DNA of 64,000 nucleotides from Bacteroidetes oral taxon 274 str. F0058 (GTDB lineage Bacteria; Bacteroidota; Bacteroidia; Bacteroidales; Paludibacteraceae): NCBI GenBank assembly GCA_000163695.1, contig GG774890.1:448339-512338 (forward strand). The letters run 5' to 3'. The notes beneath the pieces were generated by a model. That model ran no database searches, was not told the DNA's origin, and worked only from the letters and a program-made list of their open reading frames with translations. Position numbers and translations under genes: made by a program. This document shows positions 45,089 through 52,894 of this stretch, in pieces. Each line of letters begins with the position of its first letter. Position 1 is the stretch's first letter.

Positions 45089-45096
45089 CAAAATTA
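45089..45096 (-). promoter_or_regulatory. Promoter of rpoD (-7 box)
   Basis: Minus strand TAATTTTG, 29 bp before the rpoD ATG. The remaining 45100-45290 is AT-rich spacer without a recognisable feature. Confidence 0.65.
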
Positions 45097-45294
45097 CAAA
45101 AAAATAATCGGATAGACAAAAAAAGACTATATTGTCAATATAAAATGTATGTCAGCTATGCGTTGTATCTTCGTCTTGAAATCTTATATTTACAATGAAA
45201 TGTTTTTATGAGAGACGTATTTGTTTAATTGTTTGATAAATATGATATTATCTGATATTTTGTAGACGCTAAACGTTGTTGGAGCAAAAATTAT

Positions 45295-45302
45295 TATCTT
45301 TG
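45295..45302 (+). promoter_or_regulatory. Promoter of the barrel protein-glgB unit (-7 box)
   Basis: TATCTTTG, 19 bp before the ATG at 45321. An upstream in-frame start at 45276 would precede the promoter and is rejected. Confidence 0.75.
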
Positions 45303-45320
45303 CAAAAAATAGGCGTACAG

Positions 45321-46133
45321 ATGAGATACATACTACTCTTTATGCTATTTTGGTGCGGAATAGGTGCGTTTTTTGCTCAACAGACGACGGCTATTCCTTC
45401 GTCGTATGTGGCTGGTAATGCCTCCGTTGCATACGATATGGCTTGGTTGCCGTTTGGTAATCCCGCAGCTCTGGGCAGGAGGAGCAGTATGGGAGTATCG
45501 ATAATCTACGAAAACCGCTATATCACTCGTGAACTTGCCAACAAAGCAATTAACTTCTGGTTGCCGACGAAGCTGATAAATACGGGACTGTGTTTCTCGC
45601 ATTTCGGATACTCTGAGTACAACGAGATGATTGCCTCTCTGAGTTTTGGACGTCAGTTTGGCGACAACTTTTCGCTCGGTGTGGATATGATATATTACAC
45701 GGTTTTCCTTTCGCCGAGCGAACGCTACAAGGGAGTTTTTACGGCACAGGTAGGCACACAGGTAGACTTAACCGATGAGTTTTCGTTGGCTCTCAGCGTA
45801 TTCAATCCCGTCTTCTCGAAAATCAAAGGCGACTATGCAGAGAAACGTTTACCGACAATATTATCTATTGGGTCGTTGTACAAGATACGTAGTGTGGTTA
45901 ATTGGCTAGTACAGTTCGATAAAGAGGTATCCTCTCCGTTTCGTTGGGCTACGGGGTTCGAATATATACTTGTCAAAGAGCTTATTGTAAGAGTCGGAGC
46001 ATACGGTTACGACGACTTTCGCCCTACATTGGGAGCAGGACTTAGATTAGATAGTTTTAAGTTCGATATTGCAGCGGATTATAATTCCGTATTGGGTTTT
46101 TCGGTATTGGGTGGTATGGCTTATGAATTTTAA
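45321..46133 (+). CDS. Outer membrane beta-barrel protein (PorV/PorQ-like)
   Basis: A 270-residue secreted protein (signal peptide to about residue 20, FFAQ) with the pattern of the FadL/PorV/PorQ superfamily: an early YVAGNASVAYDMAWLPFGNPAALG segment and many alternating strands ending in MAYEF with a terminal aromatic residue. PorV and PorQ act in type IX secretion in some Bacteroidetes, but no other T9SS gene is present, so a role there is only a possibility. It is followed 4 bp later by glgB; the two are cotranscribed. Confidence 0.72.
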   Translation: MRYILLFMLFWCGIGAFFAQQTTAIPSSYVAGNASVAYDMAWLPFGNPAALGRRSSMGVSIIYENRYITRELANKAINFWLPTKLINTGLCFSHFGYSEYNEMIASLSFGRQFGDNFSLGVDMIYYTVFLSPSERYKGVFTAQVGTQVDLTDEFSLALSVFNPVFSKIKGDYAEKRLPTILSIGSLYKIRSVVNWLVQFDKEVSSPFRWATGFEYILVKELIVRVGAYGYDDFRPTLGAGLRLDSFKFDIAADYNSVLGFSVLGGMAYEF

Positions 46134-46137
46134 GAAT

Positions 46138-48192
46138 ATGAAGGAAAAAAGAGAAACGACGTTACCAAAAATCATAGAGCTCGATACGTTGCTAACTCAG
46201 TACCAATCGGTAATAGAACAAAGACATAACTATATATCGCGAAAACGGCAAAAACTGACTGCCGACGTGCGGTCGCTCTCCGACTTTGCCAACGGATATC
46301 TATACTACGGACTACACCAAAGCGGCTCGCAATGGGTATTCAGAGAATATGCCCCTAATGCAACGGCAATCTATATTCTGGGCGAATTCAACAATTGGAC
46401 AAAAGATGAAAAATATCGGTTGCATTCGACTGGTGGCGGCAATTGGGAAGGCTCCTTCGACAGCGGAGCAATGAAGCACGGCGATCCGTACAAACTGTTG
46501 GTGGAGTGGCAGGGAGGCTCGGGGCAGAGAATCCCCTCGTATGCACGTCGTGTAGTACAAGATGACAATACAAAGATTTTCAGTGCACAAGTATGGCAGC
46601 CCGATAGACCTTTCGTATGGAAGAATGAACATTTCTCCCCACAAAAAAATCCGCTGCTAATCTACGAATGTCATATCGGAATGGCAACCGAAGAAGAGAA
46701 GGTGGGCTCTTTTGCCGAATTTAAGGAAAACGTATTGCCACGAATAGTACGTGACGGATACAATTGTATTCAGCTAATGGCAATACAGGAACACCCTTAC
46801 TACGGCTCGTTTGGCTACCACGTGTCGAATTTCTTTGCCGTCTCATCGAGATTTGGTACGCCCGAAGACCTGAAAGAGCTTATAGACGAGGCTCATAGCA
46901 GAGGAATAGCCGTAGTGATGGACCTTGTCCACTCGCACTCCGTGAAAAACGAAGTCGAAGGGCTCGGCTGGTTCGACGGTACCCCGTCGCTCTACTTCCA
47001 CCAAGGCGACAGACGCGAACACAAGGCTTGGGACTCATTGTGTTTCGATTATGGCAAAGACAATGTGATGCACTTCTTGCTGTCGAACTGTAAATTTTGG
47101 CTCGAAGAGTATAAATTCGACGGCTTTCGTTTCGATGGCGTTACATCGATGATATATCTGAACCACGGATTGGAGAAGGATTTTACGTCGTATGCCGACT
47201 ACTACGACGGCAATCAGGATATAGACGCTATCTGCTATCTGACGCTTGCAAACGAGTTGATACACGAGGTTAATAATGAGGCTATTACCATAGCCGAAGA
47301 TATGAGCGGATTGCCGGGTATTGCCTTGAAGTACAGCGATGGCGGCGTAGGCTTCGACTATCGTTTGGCGATGGGTATTCCTGATTTTTTCATAAAATAT
47401 ATAAAAGAAGTCCCCGACGAGTATTGGAAAGTAGGGCATATATTCTGGCAACTGACCAATCGCCGCCAGGGTGAGATGACCGTATCTTATGCCGAAAGCC
47501 ACGACCAAGCTCTCGTAGGTGACAAGACGATAATATTCCGACTTGCCGATTCGGATATGTATTGGCATTTCGAGACAAAAAACAGAAATCTCCGTGTCTC
47601 TCGTAGCGTCGCACTGCATAAGATGATAAGACTTATAACGGCAACTACAATAGACGGTGGTTATCTAAACTTTATGGGTAACGAATTCGGTCATCCCGAG
47701 TGGATAGATTTTCCCCGACAGGGCAATGACTGGAGCTACAAATATGCCCGTCGCCAATGGTCGCTTGTAGACAATAAAGATTACTTGTACTACAATCTGA
47801 ATCTGTTCGACAACGAGATGATACACTTGATATCCGGCGTCAAAGAGTTCAACCTGATGCCTATCGAGAAGCTGTGGGACAAAGAGTTCGATCAAGTGCT
47901 TGTATACAGACGAGGCGATTGGGTTTTTGTATTCAACTTCAATTCCTCCGAATCGTTCTCGGATTACGGCATCTTGACCGATGGCGGAGATTATAGAACC
48001 ATACTAAACACAGACAGTATACGCTTCGGAGGCTTTGGGTTGGCGGACGATAGCGTTGTACATACGACACAGCCTTCCGAATACGAAGGTAAAGAGTGGT
48101 TGAAATTATATATACCGAGCCGTAGTGCAGTGGTGTTGCGTATGGAGAGAAAACAAAACGGAAAAACTAAAAAAACGACAAAAAAACGATGA
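46138..48192 (+). CDS. glgB: 1,4-alpha-glucan branching enzyme (eukaryote-like)
   Basis: GH13_8-type branching enzyme (684 residues) that makes alpha-1,6 branches in glycogen. An N-terminal CBM48 domain (YILGEFNNWTKDEKY near residue 80) precedes the barrel, with nucleophile Asp333 in FRFDGVTSM, acid/base Glu387 in IAEDMSG and Asp456 in YAESHDQALVGDK. This form resembles eukaryotic and Bacteroidetes enzymes more than E. coli GlgB. The start MKEKRETTLPK is chosen because the longer frame runs back into the preceding gene. The Lys-rich C-terminus overlaps the start of the LysE gene by 4 bp. Confidence 0.94.
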   Translation: MKEKRETTLPKIIELDTLLTQYQSVIEQRHNYISRKRQKLTADVRSLSDFANGYLYYGLHQSGSQWVFREYAPNATAIYILGEFNNWTKDEKYRLHSTGGGNWEGSFDSGAMKHGDPYKLLVEWQGGSGQRIPSYARRVVQDDNTKIFSAQVWQPDRPFVWKNEHFSPQKNPLLIYECHIGMATEEEKVGSFAEFKENVLPRIVRDGYNCIQLMAIQEHPYYGSFGYHVSNFFAVSSRFGTPEDLKELIDEAHSRGIAVVMDLVHSHSVKNEVEGLGWFDGTPSLYFHQGDRREHKAWDSLCFDYGKDNVMHFLLSNCKFWLEEYKFDGFRFDGVTSMIYLNHGLEKDFTSYADYYDGNQDIDAICYLTLANELIHEVNNEAITIAEDMSGLPGIALKYSDGGVGFDYRLAMGIPDFFIKYIKEVPDEYWKVGHIFWQLTNRRQGEMTVSYAESHDQALVGDKTIIFRLADSDMYWHFETKNRNLRVSRSVALHKMIRLITATTIDGGYLNFMGNEFGHPEWIDFPRQGNDWSYKYARRQWSLVDNKDYLYYNLNLFDNEMIHLISGVKEFNLMPIEKLWDKEFDQVLVYRRGDWVFVFNFNSSESFSDYGILTDGGDYRTILNTDSIRFGGFGLADDSVVHTTQPSEYEGKEWLKLYIPSRSAVVLRMERKQNGKTKKTTKKR

Positions 48193-48827
48193 TAAACACT
48201 TTTATTACAGGGATGATTATAGGAGTTCTGGTATCTGCTCCCACAGGTCCTCTGGGAATACTGTGCATACAAAGAACTCTGCATAAAGGGCGGCTTAACG
48301 GAATAGTAACCGGACTCGGAGCTACTACGTCGGATTTGGTTTATGCTGTTTTGGTCGGGTTTTCGATGAACTTTGTAATCGATTTTGTAGAGCAGTATCG
48401 TTTTGTCATACAGATAGTTGGTAGTATAATACTGTTTTTCTTCGGTTATAAAATATTCACCAAAGAGACCGAAAAGAGCATTGATGACGAAAAAATAGGC
48501 ACTACCAACAGAAATCTACTGAGTACCTATACTTCCGCTTTTGGATTATGTTTCAGCAACCCTATAATAATATTTTTATTTATAGCTCTTTTTGCAAGAT
48601 TCAATTTTTTCTCTTCAAAATCAAATGTATATCAGGTGTTACTTGCCCTGTCGTCTATCTTCGTGGGAGCTTTGTCTTGGTGGGTAACACTCACTATGAT
48701 AGTGGGTTCGCTGCGTAAAAAATTCAAAAAACGCGGGTTGCGTATACTCAATTTTATTACCGGAGGAGTACTGATTGTCTTGTCGATAGCGGGAATAGTG
48801 CTCGGTATACTTGGTAAAAGCATATAA
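48189..48827 (+). CDS. LysE-family amino acid exporter
   Basis: A 212-residue inner-membrane protein with six hydrophobic helices and the LysE/RhtB signature near the N-terminus (GVLVSAPTGPLGILCIQRTL). Such proteins export basic or other amino acids or related compounds; the substrate is not predictable. It starts 4 bp inside the end of glgB, so expression is probably coupled, although the function has no obvious link to glycogen. No clear terminator follows. Confidence 0.85.
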   Translation: MINTFITGMIIGVLVSAPTGPLGILCIQRTLHKGRLNGIVTGLGATTSDLVYAVLVGFSMNFVIDFVEQYRFVIQIVGSIILFFFGYKIFTKETEKSIDDEKIGTTNRNLLSTYTSAFGLCFSNPIIIFLFIALFARFNFFSSKSNVYQVLLALSSIFVGALSWWVTLTMIVGSLRKKFKKRGLRILNFITGGVLIVLSIAGIVLGILGKSI

Positions 48828-48950
48828 GCTACTCACTAATTGAAAGGAGAAAAAATAGTTTTCTCAAGTATAGATATTCCTCTGTCTTTCATATAACTTT
48901 TTTCAATATGTTTATAAAATTCATCTGTTGTGGGGTTGTGGCGATGGCTG

Positions 48951-48958
48951 TACCTTTG
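48951..48958 (+). promoter_or_regulatory. Promoter of ahpC-ahpF (-7 box)
   Basis: TACCTTTG, 54 bp before the ahpC ATG at 49012. Frames starting upstream of it are not translated from this promoter. Confidence 0.72.
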
Positions 48959-49011
48959 CAAAAAATTTCAAACAACAGATTAATTATAAAATAATAAATA
49001 AGATAATTTTT

Positions 49012-49584
49012 ATGGCACAGACAATCATCAATTCAATTATGCCGAACTTCAAACTGCAGGCATATCGCAAAGGCGAAGGTTTTGTAACCGTTTCGAGCGA
49101 CGACCTCAAAGGTAAATGGGCAGTACTACTATTCTATCCTGCCGACTTTACGTTCGTATGTCCCACCGAGTTGGCCGATATGGCAGACCATTACGAAGAG
49201 TTCAAAAAACTCGGTGTAGAGGTATATTCAGTATCTACCGACACTCATTTTGTACACAAAGCATGGGCAGATGCTTCCGAAAAAATCAACAACATCCAAT
49301 ACACTATGTTGGCAGACCCCACAGGTAATCTCTGTCGTGCTATGGGCGTTATGATAGAGGAAGAGGGTGTGGCTTACAGAGGCACATTCTTGTTCAACCC
49401 ACAGGGAGAGGTGAAAGTAGTAGAAATACACGACAACGGAATAGGTCGCGACGCCTCGGAACTTCTACGCAAGGTCAAAGCCGCTCAATTCGTAGCCGCT
49501 CACCCCGATGCAGCTTGCCCTGCCAAGTGGAAAGAAGGCGACGAAGTTCTCAAACCAAGTATCGATCTCGTAGGTAAGATTTAA
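49012..49584 (+). CDS. ahpC: Alkyl hydroperoxide reductase subunit C
   Basis: A typical 2-Cys peroxiredoxin (190 residues) reducing H2O2 and organic peroxides, recharged by AhpF. The peroxidatic C50 lies in FYPADFTFVCPTEL and the resolving cysteine in PDAACPAKW near the C-terminus. The start is the ATG at MAQTIINSIMP. A 14-bp inverted repeat (49599-49677) separates it from ahpF. Confidence 0.97.
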   Translation: MAQTIINSIMPNFKLQAYRKGEGFVTVSSDDLKGKWAVLLFYPADFTFVCPTELADMADHYEEFKKLGVEVYSVSTDTHFVHKAWADASEKINNIQYTMLADPTGNLCRAMGVMIEEEGVAYRGTFLFNPQGEVKVVEIHDNGIGRDASELLRKVKAAQFVAAHPDAACPAKWKEGDEVLKPSIDLVGKI

Positions 49585-49598
49585 TAGAAAAATAGTGT

Positions 49599-49677
49599 AA
49601 AATCAGGAATTGGGCGGTATATAAATTTTTTTTCATACAAATTCCCAAATAAGTTCCTCCGTTCAATTCCTGATTTT
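49599..49677 (+). terminator. Long inverted repeat between ahpC and ahpF
   Basis: AAAATCAGGAATTG (49599-49612) and CAATTCCTGATTTT (49664-49677) match over 14 bp, with a 51-base AT-rich loop, and are followed by ATTTAATAA. No promoter box is seen between the genes, so the hairpin may be a partial terminator or processing site that lowers ahpF relative to ahpC. Confidence 0.6.
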
Positions 49678-49706
49678 ATTTAATAACTTAAAAATACAAA
49701 CATATT

Positions 49707-51257
49707 ATGTTGTATCAATCTATGTTAGACAGCCTCAAAGGTATTTTTGCTCAGCTTACGGGCTATTATACACTATCGGCTGCAACTACAAATGACAAAA
49801 ACGGTAACGATCTTGCTACAATGTGTCGTCAGATGGCTTCGGTATCGGAGCATATCGTAGCAGAAGTACATACTGCGGATAGACTGAGCCTGACATTACT
49901 CAAAGATGGCAAAGAACTCGGTATCTTATTCCGCGGAATACCTGGTGGACACGAGTTTACAAGTTTGTTGCTTGCCATACTTAATGCCGATGGTAAAGGA
50001 AAAAATCTACCCGACGAATTGCTTGCGGCACGTATCGGAGCATTGAATACACCTCTGAAGCTAACCACATACGCATCGCTTACCTGCACCAACTGCCCCG
50101 ACGTTGTACAAAGCCTCAACCTGATGGCTCTTTACAACCAAGGCATTACCCACGAGATGGTAGATGGTGCTATATATAAGGAAGAGGTCGAACGCCTCGA
50201 TATCAGTGCAGTACCTACCGTATATGCCAACGGCGAATTGCTGCACGTCGGTAAATCTACTCTCGGCGAACTACTTGCAAAGCTCGAAGAGAAGATAGGA
50301 GCAGGCAAGATAGACACACTGCCTTCGGCAGCGAAGGAATACGACTTGGTCGTGGTCGGAGGTGGACCGGCAGGCACATCGGCAGCCATATACTCTGCCC
50401 GCAAAGGGCTTAATGTGGCAGTCGTAGCCGAACGTATCGGAGGACAGGTCAACGAAACCGTAGGTATCGAAAACCTGCCGTCGGTACCCCAAACCACAGG
50501 TGCCGAACTTGCAGCAGCACTAAAAACACACGCACAAACATATAACATAACTCTGCTCGAACAGCGTTTGGTAGATGCGATACGCGAAGAAGACGGAGGT
50601 TTTGTGCTCTCTACTTCGCTTGGAGAAGAGTTGAAGACATCTCAGGTAATAATAGCCACCGGAGCCAAATGGCGTAAACTCGGTGTCGAGGGCGAAGACC
50701 GATATATCGGACGTGGAGTGGCGTTCTGCCCTCACTGCGACGGCCCGTTTTTCAAAGACCGCCGTGTGGCTGTCGTGGGAGGCGGCAATTCGGGTATCGA
50801 GGCGGCAATAGACCTTGCAGGGATATGCTCGCACGTAACGGTGCTCGAGTTTATGCCCGAACTCAAAGCCGATGTGGTGTTGCAACAGAAAGTCCGTTCG
50901 CTACCTAATGTAGAGGTCTTTACCAATGTTGCTACCGAAGAGATAGTAGGCGATGGTTCGAAAGTTATGGGCATCAGGGTAAAAGACCGTAAAACCGACC
51001 AAACCCGCACAATCGACCTCGATGGCGTATTCGTGCAGATAGGGCTTGCCGCTAATAGTGCCGTGTTCGCATCGATGGTAGAGACAAACCGCGTCGGAGA
51101 GATTGTCGTCGACGAACGTTGCCGCACGTCGAAAGCGGGCATATACGCCGCAGGCGACTGTACGACGGTACCTTACAAACAGATAGTCATAGCTATGGGC
51201 GAGGGAGCCAAAGCGTCGCTTACAGCATTCGACGATAGAATAAGAAACGAAAGATAA
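49707..51257 (+). CDS. ahpF: Alkyl hydroperoxide reductase subunit F
   Basis: NAD(P)H-dependent flavoprotein disulfide reductase that recharges AhpC (516 residues). The N-terminal double-thioredoxin domain carries the CTNC pair at C127/C130; the thioredoxin-reductase part begins near residue 210 with YDLVVVGGGPAGTSAAIYSAR (FAD), has the redox pair CPHC at C341/C344 and a second dinucleotide motif VAVVGGGNSGIEAAIDLAG. The normal full-length architecture is intact. A terminator follows at 51286. Confidence 0.97.
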   Translation: MLYQSMLDSLKGIFAQLTGYYTLSAATTNDKNGNDLATMCRQMASVSEHIVAEVHTADRLSLTLLKDGKELGILFRGIPGGHEFTSLLLAILNADGKGKNLPDELLAARIGALNTPLKLTTYASLTCTNCPDVVQSLNLMALYNQGITHEMVDGAIYKEEVERLDISAVPTVYANGELLHVGKSTLGELLAKLEEKIGAGKIDTLPSAAKEYDLVVVGGGPAGTSAAIYSARKGLNVAVVAERIGGQVNETVGIENLPSVPQTTGAELAAALKTHAQTYNITLLEQRLVDAIREEDGGFVLSTSLGEELKTSQVIIATGAKWRKLGVEGEDRYIGRGVAFCPHCDGPFFKDRRVAVVGGGNSGIEAAIDLAGICSHVTVLEFMPELKADVVLQQKVRSLPNVEVFTNVATEEIVGDGSKVMGIRVKDRKTDQTRTIDLDGVFVQIGLAANSAVFASMVETNRVGEIVVDERCRTSKAGIYAAGDCTTVPYKQIVIAMGEGAKASLTAFDDRIRNER

Positions 51258-51285
51258 ACTTGATCTCTAAATACTTGTTATTAAC

Positions 51286-51322
51286 AAAAATACACTGCAT
51301 ATTAAGTGATGCAGTGTATTTT
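51286..51322 (+). terminator. Rho-independent terminator of ahpF
   Basis: AAAATACACTGCAT (51287-51300) pairs with ATGCAGTGTATTTT (51309-51322), with A and T tails on the two sides, so it may act in both directions. Confidence 0.85.
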
Positions 51323-51399
51323 CATTTCATTTATTATTTAAACTTATATATTAAGATGTTTTTATAGCTTTACAAGTACGGTATAATAAAAAGGGCAAA

Positions 51400-51744
51400 T
51401 CAATTGCCCTTTTTATTATGTTTTCTCTTTCCTATTATAGCCACATAAGCTCCTGCCAGTATAGTCAGTATGTAAGCACCGCCACCTAATGGAATAGGGT
51501 CGTCCTCATCCGGGTCTCCTCCGGGTCCACCACCATCACTTCTATATATAGGCCCATCGGCAAGTATGCTGCTACTACCAAAGACATCGCTGCCAAAAGG
51601 CGAAAGATTATCGTTTATATTGCTATTTAGGTAATTTGCGTTTGTTGTGCGTTGGTCGTTAATAAGTATATCTTCATTAACGAACTGTGCCTGTGCATGC
51701 AATGCAAAAGCAAGGATTAGTGTAGATAATAATATTTTTTTCAT
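51400..51744 (-). CDS. Small secreted protein with C-terminal anchor-like signal
   Basis: 114 residues: a signal peptide (to about residue 20, AQAQ), a short Asn/Ser/Asp-rich middle, a Gly/Pro/Asp-rich linker (GGGPGGDPDEDDP), then PIPLGGGAYILTILAGAYVAI as a membrane helix and a basic tail GKRKHNKK. This tripartite end (motif, helix, basic tail) resembles small Bacteroidetes proteins with sorting-type C-termini. No sortase or exosortase gene is in the window. The rest has no recognisable domain. It is flanked by ahpF and a tRNA cluster; no promoter box is clear. Confidence 0.72.
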   Translation of the reverse strand: MKKILLSTLILAFALHAQAQFVNEDILINDQRTTNANYLNSNINDNLSPFGSDVFGSSSILADGPIYRSDGGGPGGDPDEDDPIPLGGGAYILTILAGAYVAIIGKRKHNKKGN

Positions 51745-51836
51745 ATCCTTAACTTATTTATTGGTAAATATGAGATTATAATCACTTTTCTTTATTAGTT
51801 AATATTACTTTTATTTTTTCACTTTTCAATTTTCTG

Positions 51837-51868
51837 CCTGACAGTACTGCTATCGCAGTATTGTCAGG
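51837..51868 (-). terminator. Hairpin downstream of tRNA-Gly
   Basis: CCTGACAGTACTGC (51837-51850) and GCAGTATTGTCAGG (51855-51868) form a 14-bp stem with one imperfect pair and a 4-base loop. No T run follows on the minus strand, so it may end the tRNA transcript inefficiently or serve for 3' processing. Confidence 0.55.
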
Positions 51869-51878
51869 TCTGAAAACT

Positions 51879-51954
51879 TGGAGCGGAAGACGGGGCTCAA
51901 ACCCGCGACCCTCAGCTTGGAAGGCTAATGCTCTATCAACTGAGCTACTTCCGC
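51879..51954 (-). tRNA. tRNA-Gly (TCC)
   Basis: Minus strand: acceptor GCGGAAG with CTTCCGC, D arm TAGCTCAG, anticodon stem TTAGC/GCTGA around CTTCCAA with anticodon TCC, and T loop GTTTGAG. The discriminator T is followed by an encoded CCA (51881-51879), unlike the other tRNAs here. Confidence 0.96.
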
Positions 51955-51961
51955 AAAGTAG

Positions 51962-52043
51962 TGGGCAGTGATGGATTCGAACCACCGAAGGCTACGCCAG
52001 CTGAGTTACAGTCAGCCCCATTTGGCCACTCTGGTAACTGCCC
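51962..52043 (-). tRNA. tRNA-Tyr (GTA)
   Basis: Minus strand: acceptor GGGCAGT with ACTGCCC, anticodon stem GCTGA/TCAGC around CTGTAAC with anticodon GTA, a long variable arm, T loop GTTCGAATCC. 82 nt as expected for a class II tRNA. CCA is not encoded. Confidence 0.96.
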
Positions 52044-52064
52044 AATGCTCTTTGTCTTCTTTCG

Positions 52065-52138
52065 AGCCTCTTGTCGGATTCGAACCAACGACCCCGAGAT
52101 TACAAATCACGTGCTCTGGCCAACTGAGCTAAAGAGGC
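52065..52138 (-). tRNA. tRNA-Thr (TGT)
   Basis: Minus strand: acceptor GCCTCTT with AAGAGGC, D arm TAGCTCAG, anticodon stem CGTGA/TCTCG (with a central T-T mismatch) around TTTGTAA with anticodon TGT, T loop GTTCGAATCC. It is the first tRNA of the Thr-Tyr-Gly transcript. Confidence 0.95.
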
Positions 52139-52175
52139 ATTTTGCCGTTTTGTCTTTACTATCCAAAAACAAGTG

Positions 52176-52183
52176 CAAAGGTA
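52176..52183 (-). promoter_or_regulatory. Promoter of the tRNA-Thr-Tyr-Gly operon (-7 box)
   Basis: Minus strand TACCTTTG, 38 bp before tRNA-Thr. Confidence 0.75.
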
Positions 52184-52272
52184 CTACTTTTTTTCAAACT
52201 GCAAAATATTTTTTCATTTTTTTATCATCATTTAAATGTTAAATAAGATGTGTGATTTTTTAAATAACAGAA

Positions 52273-52306
52273 AATCACTCTTTTATTCATCTATAAAAGA
52301 GTGATT
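52273..52306 (-). terminator. Rho-independent terminator of hpf
   Basis: AATCACTCTTTTAT (52273-52286) pairs perfectly with ATAAAAGAGTGATT (52293-52306); on the minus strand TTTTC follows. Confidence 0.8.
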
Positions 52307-52340
52307 ACTAAAATTACTATATTTATCGTATGTTTTTCTA

Positions 52341-52634
52341 TCAGTTGCGTTTGTTTTTGTTTTTTTCTACTTGTCGTTCGAGAGCCGATACGCATTCGTC
52401 CACAGCCTGTTCAAAAGAGTTTGCTACCTTAGAGGCGAATAACTTTGCATTCGGAGCATTGATAGTTATTTCTGCCTCCTTGTTGTCTGCTGCTTCGGGT
52501 TTGGTTACTTTCAGGTAGACTGTTGCCGATATGGCACGGTCGAAAAATTTATCTAATTTCGACATCTTTTTGTCGATATAAGCCCTTAGTTTGTCTGTTG
52601 CGTCAAACTTGATAGATTGAATTGTTACTTCCAT
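52341..52634 (-). CDS. hpf: Ribosome hibernation-promoting factor, short form
   Basis: A 97-residue HPF/RaiA-type protein that binds the 30S decoding centre in stationary phase. The beta-alpha-beta-beta-beta-alpha fold is apparent: IQSIKFDATDKLRAYIDKKMSKL, ATVYLKVTKPE, ITINAPNAKLFA and SFEQAVDECVSALERQVEK. It lacks the C-terminal dimerisation domain of long HPF. It is upstream of the tRNA-Thr-Tyr-Gly cluster on the same strand, an order I recall from other Bacteroidales. Confidence 0.92.
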   Translation of the reverse strand: MEVTIQSIKFDATDKLRAYIDKKMSKLDKFFDRAISATVYLKVTKPEAADNKEAEITINAPNAKLFASKVANSFEQAVDECVSALERQVEKNKNKRN

Positions 52635-52693
52635 AATTATTAATACAATTTTAAGTTAATAAGTAAGGTTCACTAAATATATTATTACTGTTG

Positions 52694-52701
52694 CAAAGAT
52701 A
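52694..52701 (-). promoter_or_regulatory. Promoter of hpf (-7 box)
   Basis: Minus strand TATCTTTG, 60 bp before the hpf ATG. Confidence 0.7.
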
Positions 52702-52843
52702 TAAAAATAAAATCATATTGCCAAATAAATTGTTACGGCAGACTTCAATTATCTGTGTTGTTTGTAATTGGTTTGTGTAATGTGTTGATAGCTATTGTTG
52801 TAGGAGATTTTACTCAAATTGTCTCGAACCGAAATAAATATTG

Positions 52844-52851
52844 TATCTTTG
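52844..52851 (+). promoter_or_regulatory. Promoter of mnmA (-7 box)
   Basis: TATCTTTG, 44 bp before the mnmA ATG; divergent from the hpf promoter. Confidence 0.72.
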
Positions 52852-52894
52852 CCTCTCTAAAAAGTCGTCTGATAATTATTTTGATATTAATTAA

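Noticed and set aside
45276..45320. Upstream extension of the barrel protein
   Set aside because: It begins before the promoter box at 45295-45302.
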